Below are positions 8,646 through 20,600 of a stretch of 64,000 nucleotides of DNA, in pieces. Position 1 is the first letter of the stretch, and each line of letters starts with the position of its first letter. The notes beneath the pieces are model-generated. The model was not told where the DNA came from. It worked only from the letters and a program-made list of their open reading frames with translations, and did no database searches. The translations under genes were made by a program, and so were the position numbers. The stretch is from NCBI RefSeq assembly GCF_029255145.1, contig NZ_JAPUVQ010000016.1, positions 23,059 to 87,058 of the forward strand, written 5' to 3'. The DNA is from Accumulibacter sp003538495 (GTDB taxonomy: Bacteria > Pseudomonadota > Gammaproteobacteria > Burkholderiales > Rhodocyclaceae).

Positions 8646-11600
8646 TTCCTTCTCCCTGGTAGGTTCTTGAATATTTCCGGCTCTTGTGGTGCCAGCGGCA
8701 GGATGACCATCAGGCTCTCCAGTAGGCCGGCCTCGGTGCGGTTGTCTTGCCAATTGTTTTCCCGGTTGTTTTCCTGTGTGGGCTCCGGCGGGCTGTCGGG
8801 CGTGCCGTTCGGCGCGCTGGCCGGGGTGCCGAACGGGGTATCTGGCGAAGGACGATTTTGCCTGTCTTCCGGTGTCCCTTGCGACATGCCGTCCGCTAGG
8901 TCTTGGCGGAGTTGGTCAGGCGCCGACGGGCTGGCTGGCGATGGTCCGGGCACCACCCGCAGCGCGGCGTTGGGATTGTCGCGCTTTTGCGCCATGTTGG
9001 TCACGAACAATTTCCGCCATTCGTCACGCTCGCCACGCCCTGCGTCCACCGGGAATCTGAAGCCGGCCGGACGCGGGCTAAAGTCGATCTGCGGCAGGTT
9101 TCCTGGGGTTTCTGCCACCGTCGGCGTCGAGGCGTCGGCGGTGAAGCCGAGTTGCGCGCGGGCCAGGGTGTCGGCGGGCGCGACGGTGCGCTGGGCGGGC
9201 AGATTGGCTGCTGGTTCGACGCTGCCGGGCTGCTGCCCGGTGCCGGCACTGCCGGCCGTGGCGGCGAAGCCGTTGCTGTCGCGACCGAACGAGGTGAGTT
9301 GCAGGGGTGGCAGCCGGCTGAAGATCGGTGGTGGTACTTGTGGTGGGATTTGCGGTGGTACTTGCGGTGCTGGCGGCAGGACGACGATTGACAGCGGCGC
9401 GAGGCTATAGCTGCCATCTTCGTCGGTGGCTACTGCCTGGATCTGGATCGGCCCGTCGATGCCGCTATAGCGGTGCTCCAGCTGACTCGGGTTGCCGGCA
9501 TGGTCGATGATCTGCCCGTCGCCCCAGTCGATCCGCCAGTTGCGGATGGTGTCGTCGCCAGGGTCGGCGCTGCTCAGTGCGAGGCGGTAAAGTTCGCCGG
9601 CCTGGGTCGATGGCAGGCCGGAAACGCTCAGCGCTGGTGCGACGTTGAGGACCATTACGGTGAAGCGGCGCGCCGCCGAGGCGCCGGCACGGTCGGTGAC
9701 CTGAACGCTGAAGTCGTGGCGGCTGTCGCCGTCGAGGGCCCGCCAGTCGATGGCGCCGCTGCTGGCGTCTATGTGCGCGCCTGCCGGCGCGGTGAGCAGT
9801 GTGTAGCTGAGGACGTCGCCAGGATCGACGTCGTTGCCTACTGCGGTCAGGGTGAGGGTGTCGCCTTCGGAAACGCTGCGGTCGGCCAGCGCGGCCAGCG
9901 TCGGTGCGTGGTTTGGCCCAGGGCCGATGGTCACGTGGACGGCTCCGATGGCGGTGGCGCCGGCGCTGTCGGCGACCAGGTAGTGGAAGTCGTCGACAGC
10001 GAAGTTGCCGGGACCCGGCGTGTAGCGCACCTGGCCCTGCTCGATAACGGCGCTACCGTGCAGCGCCTGGCCGACCGCGGCCAGCGTCAGGACCTGATTC
10101 TCGGCGTCGCTGTCGTTCGCCAGGACGTCGATCAGCACCGAGCCGCCAGCAGCAACCGTGGCGCTGTCCGAAACAGCGACCGGCACATCGTTGACCGGCG
10201 TAACGGTGATCGTCGTCTGGCCGGTCGCGGTGAACTGGCCATCGCTGACGCTGTAGCGGAAGTCACCAACGACATCACTGCCGTTGTATTCGGCCGGTGG
10301 CAGGTACTTCAAGCCGACCAGTTGCGTACTGCTCAGGGTGTCGTTGTCGCCAACCGCGCTGCCATTGGCGTACTGTACCTCGCCGACGATCGGCAGCCCG
10401 GTCACGACGATGGTCAACGCCGGGCCATCGACGTCTATCGGCGCTCTCAGGCCGAGTGCCACGGCGGCGCCCTCTTCGTTGGCGGTGATCGCGCTGCTGC
10501 TGGCGATCGGCGCGTAGTTGCCCGGGATGACGGTGATCGCCGTCTCGCCGGTCGCTGAACGGCTGCCGTCGCTGACGCTGTAGCTGAAGCTGCCGACCGC
10601 ATCGTTGCTGTTGTAGAGCGCCGGTGGCAGGTACTTCAGGCCGACCAACTGCGCGCTGGTCAAGCTGTCGTGGCCACTGACCGCGCTGCCATTGGCGTAC
10701 TGCACGACGCCGAGCGCCGGCAAACCGCTGACGACGATCGTCAGCAGCGTGCTATCGACGTCGCTTGGTTCGCTCAGACCGAGCGCCACCGGGCCGCCGC
10801 CTTCGGCGGCGGTGATCGCGCTGCTGCTGGCGACCGGCGCGTCGTTGACCGGCGTGACGGCAATCGTCGTCCCGCCGGTCGCCGAGAACTGGCCATCGCT
10901 GACGCGGTAGCTGAAGCCACCGACGACATCGCTGCCGTTGTACTCGGCGGGCGGCAGGTACTTCAATCCGACCAGTTGCGCGCTGCTCAGGGTGTCGTTG
11001 CCGCCGACCGCACTGCCGTCGGCGTACTGCACCTCGCCAATGGTCGGCAGACCGGTCACGACGATGCTCAGGACGATGCTATCGACGTCGCTCGGGGCGC
11101 TCAGAGCGAGCGACACCGGGCCGCCGCCTTCGGCGGCGGTTATCGCGCTGCTGCTGGCGACCGGCGCGTCGTTGACCGGCGTCAGCGTGATCGCCGTCTC
11201 GCCGGTGACCGTGCTGACGCCGTCGCTGACGCTATAGGTGAAGCGCCCGACCGCATCGCCGCCGTTGTACTCGGTCGGTGGCAAGTACTTCAGGCCGAGC
11301 AGCTGCTCGCTGTTCAGCGTGTCGTTGACGCTGACCGCGCTACCGTCAAAGTACTGAATCTCGCCTAGCGTCGGCAGACCGGTAACGACGATCGACAGGA
11401 GCGGACTGTCGGCGTCGGCCGGTGCGCCGAGAGCGAGCGATACCGCCGCGCCCTCCTCGCTGGCGGCAATCGCACTGCTGCTGGCGACCGGCAGCAGATT
11501 GTCGCCAGCGCCGGCCTTGACGATGCTGACGTTGTCGATCCGCAACTGACTCGCCGCGCCGGAAAAGCCCAGCAGGTCGAAGTAGAGCGTCAGTACCGTG

Positions 11601-14600
11601 CCGGCGGCGATACCGCTCAGGTCGATGCTGACCGTCACCGGCTGACCGGCTGGCAGCGTACCGCCATTGCGGTTGGTGAGCCCGGTCGCGCTCACCGACG
11701 ATGCGGCGAAGACCTTGCCACCCGCCTGCAGGTTGAACAGCGCGTCGCTGTTGCCCACCGGGATGGTGCCGGCGACGGCGTTGCCGAAGAGATCGAGCAG
11801 CGCCACCTCGAAGGCATCCGAAGGGCCTTCCTGATTGCCGACGAAATCGGCGCCGAGCAGTTCGAAGCGCAGGATCTCCGCCTGATCGGGGACCGTGAAA
11901 GTCTGTACCAGACGCGACGCCAGCCGCGGATCTTCGTTGAGAACGCCCTGTCCGTTGACGACGCCGGCCTGGCCGACGCCGGTCCAGCCGAAATCGGTCG
12001 CCGTTACGTCGTCAACGTCGAAGCCGTCGTTGACGATGCCGGCGTGAATGTCGCCATTGAGCAGCAGCGCTTGCGAAGTGACGCCGGCGGTCGCGGCGCC
12101 CTTCATGCCGATGAACGCCAGCAGCGCGGTCAGGGGATCGGCCTCGGGGTTGCCGTCGCCGGCTCCGGGCGACAGCGCCTGCACACCCCGGCCGGCGCGG
12201 TTCGACGCGTCGAGCGCGTCAAGGTCCAGGTACCAGGTCGCCAGGGCATTGGTGCCGGCCAGTGAAACCGTCGTCTCCGGATTGTCCATCGCCAGGTGCA
12301 GCGCTTCGCGCTGTCGATTGGCGACACTGACGGTGTTGGCGGTCGACATGAAGTTGGCCCCGCCGTTGCGCGGCACCGACTGGAAGGGATTGTAGATGTA
12401 TTCGTCGAACAGGCCGAGATTGTGCGCCAGTTCGTGACCGACCACCCAGCCGAATGATTCGCCGACGTCCTGCCGCGTATCGCCGACGTTCAGATAGGCG
12501 CGCAGGATGCCATCGACGACCAGCGTCATCGCGCTGCCACCGGCCATCGCGCCGGTACGCAGCGGATTGACCACCTGTGAGAGCAGAAAGCGCTTGCCGG
12601 GAATCGAGAGGTCGTCGCGCAGGACCTTGCCGCCAAAGCTGCCGGCGCCGGCGCCCGCGGTGGTGAGCTTGTTCTCGAAGCTGGTGTAGGCGAAGTCGAG
12701 CCCGGCAAAACTGCGCGCGTCATTGTCGGTCGCGTTCAGCCACGGCCGGTTGATCATCACGATCGGATTGAGGCCGTTTTCGCCGTACGCGAACTCGTTC
12801 TGCTGGATGCTCGGCAGATAGATCGAGGCGGCGTACACCGGCCCCATCGCGTTAGGGTCCTTGCCGAAAACGGTGTGGAAGCCGGTCAGCACGTCGGCCC
12901 ATTCAGCATCGGTGATCACTGGCGAGAACAGACCGGCGAAGATTCCGTAGTTGCCGGTCGCAAAACCGTTCGCGTCATGCACCGGCGTCGTCGGATCGGC
13001 CACCCACTGGTCGTACTCGGTACGAATCGCCTGCACCATCGTGCGCAGCGTCGCCAGCGAAACGCCGACGGTCTGCTTCTCGACCGCACGCGCCTTGACC
13101 GTGATCTTGCCCAGGTTGCGGCCACCCTCCTCGATCTGGTACTCGGCGAAGTCGTCGATCGGGCTGGTATACACCGACTGGTACTTGATCCCCTGCGCGA
13201 TACCGCCACTCTCTCCGACCGAGAATTGTCCGGTCGGATTCGACACCGGCTTGACTTCGACCTGGGCAGCGTTGTCGAAGCCCAGCGTGCGGGTCTTGCC
13301 GTCGAGCGTGTCCATCATCGACCACACGCCGTCGCTGGCGTCGCCGTCGGCGAAGTCCGGCAGGTAGAAGAGGTCTACCACTTCGTCACGAACGCTGCCG
13401 TTGCCAAGCGTGATGGTGAAATACAGAGCGGTCTTCTCGATCGGCAGGTCGGCGTCGGCGTAGGTCTTGATGAAGTTGTCGCTGAACCTGGCTTTCAGGT
13501 CGAGGTGCAGCGTGCCACCCGGATTGACGACGAAGCTGTCATAGAGCGGCGCGTGCGCCTGGTTGTCGTTGAGCAGTTTTTCAAGCCCGCCATCGACGAA
13601 GACCAGGAAGTCGTTCGGGTCGGTGGTCACGGTGACCGTGAACGGGTCGGCGAAACGATTGGTCAGTTCGACCCATTGACTGCTCAGGCCGGTCGTCGGA
13701 CCGGTCGCGGTATCGGTGAAAAATACCCCCTTGTCATTCTTGTCGGTGGTGCTGTCGGTGATCAGCCCACGCATGAACTGGACGTGGTCGAGCAGGATCT
13801 CGGCGTCCGCCGAGCCACCGCCGCTGAGCGAAAACCTGAGCATCCGTTCGGCGCCCCGGAAATCGACCGGAATCTCCAACAGGCGGTTCGCGAAACTGCT
13901 TCCCTGGCTGTCGAGCGCGACTGCCCCGAGGTCGACCCAGTTTCCGGTGTCGGGCAGGTAGCCCTGAACCTGCAGCGTCTCGCCGGCAGCCGCGGCAAGC
14001 ACCTGGACGTCGAAGCTCAGGTACTCGGCCCAATCCGGCACGACCATGCGGTTGTGTCGGACCCACGAATTGTCGTTGTCGAGCATCGCCGCATGCGTGC
14101 CGTTGGCCATGGTGACCAGCCGGTCGCCCGGGGCGTAGGTCTTCTCGAAGCCCCCGCCATGGAACGACCAGCCCGGCAGGTCGCCGGTAAGGTTGGTCGC
14201 CAGGCCACCGGCAGAGTACTGCAGCAACCAGCTGCGGTTGAGCGCGCCTTCCTCGAAATCGCCGTTGAAGACCGATGGCACCGGCAGGCCGGACGGATTC
14301 ATCGTCTCGGTGTTGTCGAAGCTGACCGGGATCCTGGTAGTGCTCGGAACACCCGCGAAGGGCACGCCGCCCTGCTGCGAGAACGCCCAGCCGGTGCCGA
14401 TTCCCTCCCAGGGACCCAGGCCGACGGCAAACGACTGGGCGTTGTACCAGGGAATGCTGACGCCCTGGAACTCGGTCGCGTCCTTGTCCGCGAGACGACG
14501 GAAGACCGGTTCACCGCCCTTGTTGAACTCGGTCACCGAGAGATCGGTGGTCGCTCCGTACCAGCGCCAGACGCGGCTGTGCGGACCTCCCGGCCGCAGC

Positions 14601-17600
14601 GAGCCATTGTTGATGGCAGTCAGCGTCGCCAGCCCGTCGTCGGTAGTGAAACCGGCGCGACCGTTGAGGTTGATGCTGACGTCGAAGTTCGGGATGAAAC
14701 GGCCGTTCGGTGTCGAGACGATGCCGGCGCCGACCGGCAGCGCCGTGGGGCTGGCCAGAATCTGGTAGTAGTGTTCGGCAAAATCGATGTTGCTCCAGCG
14801 CTGTACATCCGGGTCAAGGAAATTGCCGGTCGGAATGATCGCGTTGGTCGGCATCATTCCCCACAACTGGATCGCGGTGCCCAGCGCGGTCGCCCCCAGT
14901 GCGCTCACCCCACTGCCAAATAGCTGGATGTACTCGCCAACGGGAATGTCGAGCGACGGCTGGTTGAAGTCGTGGGCGTCGAGCGAGGTCATCGACAGCC
15001 GCACCGCCGGCGCGTAGTTGCCGAAGCGCTGTGCGATTTCGCTGTTCACCACCGTGCCACGGCTGTGGCCGATCAGGTGGATCGGCGAGTCGAACAGCTT
15101 GTTTCCGCCGATGTTGAAGTTCAGCCTGGCCAGCGCCGAATAGAGCGCATCTGCGGCCGCCTCGCTGAAGCCATTGGTCGGGAAATCCGACTCGTTGTAC
15201 CAGTCGCTGACCAGCACCACCGGCTTGCCAACCATCGCCGGCGAGGCCAGCACCGATTCCAGATCGACGCCGGTGACGAAGGTCGCACCGTTGTAGAAGA
15301 CCAGCCAGCGGCCGGTCGTCTTCTGGTACAACGCGGCCACTCCCTCGCCGCCCGCCCGGGCGATGTTCTCGGCCATCTCGATGAACGCGGCAATGCTGTC
15401 GGCGACGTTGGCCGGCGCCGTCGGCGAAAGCTGGAAACCATGCGTCAGCAACGTTACGCTGCTGAACGGTTTCGACACATCGCGGAACGCTTCGGTCTTG
15501 AACAGCCGCCAGTCGCGGGCAACCACTGTCCCCGCCGGCGACACCACCTCGACACCCCAGAAGTACTGCTGGCCGGCGGTAAGCTTGAGTTGCGCCGCCA
15601 GCGCCTTGATGAAGATTGCGTTGCCTTGCGGGTCGATGCTGCTCGCATCGAGCAGCGCCGACGAGAAGATCCGGTCGGCATTCAGATCGGGCGTCCCGAG
15701 GTCGGTCGGGAAAAGGCCGTCGCTGCCCCGGTAGGTGCTCACGTAGAGCCGGCTCTTGGCGTTCTCGAAGCCCTTCACCAGCCACGAGAAAGTCGGCGTC
15801 AGGTTGCTGGTCAACGCGCCGGGCGCCAGCAGTTCGAGCGACGCTCCGCCCTGCGCGATCAGACCGTTCGCCATCCCGCCGACGCCGATCGGGCCGTTCG
15901 TGGCGCCTGCCGGGACGCCGAAGACCGGGTCCTTGAAGCGGCTGCCGGGCTCGATGATCTTGAAGTTGGAGCGGACGTTGATCGACGGATCGAGATCGTC
16001 GATCGGCTTGCGGTCGAGCTGCCCGGCGAACGCCGGGTTGTTGACCGCAGCGATCATCGCCTGCACGTCGAAACCCATCACCACCCGCTGACCGCGGTAG
16101 CCGCTGTACAGGGTATTGCCGTCCGGCGACAACACCAGGTTGTCGGGCCAGGACATCGGCACCGGACGCGTCGCGGCGACCAGTGTCGGCGCCGCGCCGA
16201 GCGGATCGCGGATGATCCCGACGTTGCCGCCGGCCGGATGGAATGGGTCGTAGTTCGGGTCGTGCGACGGATTGTCCTGAATGTAAACGTTGAAGCCGGA
16301 GACGAAAGCGTAATCTCCGTCCTTCGAGAGCACCACCGAGATCGCGTTGTTGACGTCGAAGTAGTCGCTGACTGATCCCAGGTTGATCGCCACCGGGGTC
16401 TGCGTGTAGCTACCGACGTCGCCCTTGACGATCACCACGCCCCTGGAGTCCGACAGGCGGTTGGTGTACAGCATCACGTTGGCGTCGTTGGTCGCCGACA
16501 CGCCGTACGGTTCGGCGCCGGCCGCCAGCACTTCCAGGACCTCGCCGTAAGTGGCGCTGCCCTGGTCCACGTCAATCACGAAGACCCTGCCATTACCACC
16601 GCCGGCGCCGCCGAACAGCGCTTTTTCCGGCGCGGCGACGAACAGGCGCGTGCCGTTGGCGTTGATCGCCATGCCGCGCAGACCGGAAGGAGCCGGCGCC
16701 ACGTCGATGGTCTGCACCAGCTTGTTGTAGCTGCTCGAAGACGGATCGATGTCGAGGACGTAGATCCGCCCCGCAACCTCGTCCGAAACGTAAGCCTTCT
16801 TGCCACCCTTGCCGACAGCGATCCAGAACGGTTGCGCGCCCGGCAGCAAGGCGATTCGACTGACGCCGTTAGCCAGGTCGCCGTCGGCGTCCACCTGCTG
16901 CAGCGCGACGGTATCGACGACGGCGACGGAGCTGGCGTAACGCAGGGTCACGTATGCGCGCGTGTTGTCGGCGCTGATCGCCACCGAGCGTGGCGCCGGG
17001 AAGCCACCGGCGATCGGGATGCGCGCCGCCAGCTCCCTGGTCTGGCTGTCGATCACCAGCAGCTGATCACCGCTGAGACCACCGAAGATGTAACGCGCGT
17101 CGTACGACAGCTGCACGCGGTTGCTTTCTTTTCCGACCAGCTGATTCCAGGCGCCGTTGTTGCTGAGCACCTGCGGTCGCTTGACATAGATCTTGGCGGT
17201 TCCAATGGCGATCGACTGCGGCACCTGCACCAGCACCTCGGTTGGCGAACTCGATGCGTCGGGATGAACCTCGTAGCTATGGCCGTCGGGAGCGACGAAG
17301 ACGACGAACAGGTCGGCGATGGCGCTGCCGTCTTTCGCCGACGCTGGCGCCGGCGGGTTGTCGTAGGTAAAGCGATCGCCCTTGATCTCGACGAAGGGCG
17401 CCAGACCGCCACCGGCGGTGGCGCGGAAGACCAGCCGTGCTTCCGAGATGAACGGCTCGCTGGCCGGCGAGGTGCTCGGGCTGTACGGATTGACCACCTG
17501 GATCGAGTAGTCGCTGACCTTGCCCGGAGCGACCTCGACACCGACCGTGGTTTTCTGCGGCAGGCCCTGTGCCGGTACCGAGATGATCTGCAGCTCACGC

Positions 17601-20600
17601 GAGCCGAACAGCGCGGTCATGATGAAACCGGCGGTCAGCGAGAACGCGGCACCGATGGCGGCGCCGCCGCCGAGCGACGAGAGCACCGCGAACGACGAGC
17701 CACCATCGTTGATCCCCGACGGAAAGGTCGCGTAGGTACGCCCGCGCAGCTGCCCGAAGCTGGCCTCCGGCGCAATGCCCATGGTGTACACCCCCGACAC
17801 CGAGACGCCCGCATAAGGTGGCGAAGAGGTACGTGCCATACCGTCGGCACCGACGACGCCGGTTTCCTCCTGCAGCCAGACCGGCAGCAGCGTTCCCTCG
17901 GGGGTCGGCAGCTCGGCGTAGCGCATGAAAACGACGTTGGTGCCGGCCGCCAGACCGCTGGTCGGAATCGCCAGTTGCACCGGCGTCGCCAACTTGCCGT
18001 CGCCGACTTCGAGCCGGAAGGCGCCGGCCACGGCCATGCTCTCGGGCATTGCCAGCGGCAGCGCCGCCGGCATGACCGTGGCGATCGAGACCTGCGTGTT
18101 GCCCGACAGGGAACCTGCGGCGACCGCCACGACCGAGCCGTCGGCCCCCTCGACGATGCCACCGAGACTGCCGAGCAGCGCGGGCCCGCTGATCGGCGCC
18201 TCGACCTTCGCCGACACGACGAATTCGCCACCGCCGTTGATCACCGTGACCGTCGAGCTGCCCGCTGCCTTGCCGGTGATCAGGCCGTCGGCCGAAACGC
18301 CGAGTACCCGATCGTCGCCGACGAAATAACGCGTGCCGGTGCTCGCCGGCGTCAGGTCGGTCTGGCCGGCGAGACTGGCGACGATCTGGCGCTGACCGCC
18401 GTTCTCGACCAGAGCGACGGCGCCCGGATAGACGTCGATCCCCATCCCGAAGACATACGCGGCGACGGTCTCGGTCGGGGTTCCGACGGTAAACGACGTC
18501 GCTGCGCGCAGGTCGCCACGCTCGGCGACGATCACCCCCGAGCCCTTGCCGACGCCGCCGATCCGCCCGCCGGTGACAATCGTGCCGCTGGCGGCGTTGC
18601 TGCTGGTCAGGCTGACGTACGACGCCGGCAGTGCGACGCCGCTCTGGTCGGCGAAATCGCCAATCAGTTGGATCTGCCGCCCTTCGCCGAGTTTCAGCCG
18701 CAGGACACGCTCGACGAAGTCGATCCGCGTCAGCGCGGCTTTACTGATCGCCACGGCGATCGTCTGGATCGTCTGGCCAAAACCGTCGTCGGCACGGATG
18801 GTGAAATCGGCGCTGCCGACAAAGCCCATTTCGGGCGCAAAGATCACCGACCGGCCGTCGCCCGACAGACGCGCCGTGCCGTGGCTCGCGCCAACGATCG
18901 AGAAGAACGCCCGGTCGCCTTCGGGATCGGTGACGAAGGTCGAAACCGGCGCGCTGACGTCGAGATCCTCGTGCGTGGTGACCGTACCGGCGACCACCAG
19001 CGGCGCCCGGTTCGGCGTGAAGCCGGCGTTCTGCATCAGCAACTGCAGGTCGAGGCTGTCGATCAAGCCGTCGGCGTCGGCGTCCAGCGCCAGGGTGTAG
19101 CCGGCATCGCCACGGCGCAGCCCGGCGGCGGCGGCGATCAGCACCGCGTCGCTGCCGTCGGCCTTGCCGTCGCGGTTGGCGTCGCCAGCGACGAACAGCG
19201 ACAGCTGGTAGCTGCCAGCGCTGGCAGCCGCCAGCTCGATCAGCGCCAGTCCGGCGTGATCGAGTTTGTAGAGCGCGAAAGCGCGGTTGCCCTGGACCGA
19301 CGACGCCACCGGCGCAAGCCCCGGCAGGACCGGAATCAGCGGCAGCAGCCCGGCGCTGCCTTCGACGATCAGCCCAAGGTATACCGACCCACTGGCCGTC
19401 GACGCCAGTTCGGACTGGCGAAGCGTGAACGCGAAGCTGACCGTCTCGCCGGCTGCGAGACTACCGGCGACCGGCGTCGCCAGATAGCCCAGCGACGAAC
19501 CCAGGTCGGCAGTAATCGCCTGCTGGGCGACGCCGGTCGCGCGATAGGCGAAAAGCTGGCCGCCACCGCCGCCCGAGACCATCGCCAGACGCCCGAGAGC
19601 ACCCTCTGCGTAGCCGTAGCGCACCGAACGTGCCGCCTCCAGGTCACGAACGGCAAGCAGCCGACCCTGCGTGTCGTAATCGTAGAGGAACTGGCGGCCG
19701 TCGCTGGCGACGACGCGTTCGATGAAACCGTCGGCGTTGAGCGAAAACTGCACGCGCTCGCCGCTGCTGGCGACGATGCCGCTGTCGCTGACCAGCAGGC
19801 GAACGCCGTCGGCGAAAGCGATCTCGCGCACTTCGCCATCGCCAATGCTGTAGCGCGTGCCGTCGGGAGCGACCAGCAGGTAGTCGGTGCCGACTGCGTT
19901 GGCCGGGTTGTAGCCGCGGCCGGTGCGCAGGTCGAAATAGCCTGTCCCGGCGCGCTGCAGCGGCGTCGCTGGCGCCTCCAGCGACCAAGCGCTACCGTCG
20001 GCGGCGACGAACGCCGGCAGATACCAGGTCTGCCCCGGAATCGAGTGCTTGGTCGGGGCAAAGGTGAAGGCCGTGCGCTGGCCATCGGGCAGAGTCACGA
20101 AGACCCGCTGGCCATCGGCAAAGGTGCCCAGCACGCCGGCCGTTTCGCGGCCGGTGAGCGCCACGTCGGTCTGCAGGTCGACGTCACGGAAAGCGAGTCG
20201 CCAGCCCTCGCCGAAGCTGCCCGGAATCGAACGGGCGAGCGAATCGTAACTGCGCGCGAAGGGCAGATCGTGGGCGGCCACGGTGAGCACGAAGTCGGTC
20301 TCCGAGCGCAGCAACTGCGGCTTCTTGGTCGCCGAATCGACCTCGATGGCGATGCTCGCCTCGCCGCGCCGCCCGGCCAGATCGACCACCCGCAGGCGCA
20401 GCGTATACAAGCCGTTGGCCAGGCTGGTCGGATCGAGCTGCAGCAAAGCGGCGGCGTTGACCTCGGCGTCGCCGCTGGCCAGCAGCGAAAAGTGCTCCTC
20501 GCCGTAGCGGGCGATCTCCAGCGTCCAGGAATCGACGTTGTCGTCGCCGGTGCTGCCGACCAGCGCCGTCGTTTCCCTGATCCGGGCGAACGCCAGCTGG

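Noticed and set aside
8355..8753. 132-codon version of the DUF3467 gene
   Set aside because: The added 36 codons only retrace the giant gene's 3' end; GTG at 8645 has a correctly spaced SD.
10164..11471. Regularly spaced direct repeats considered as a CRISPR-like array
   Set aside because: Units are 327 bp, coding, in frame and similar over their whole length; there is no short-repeat/spacer structure.
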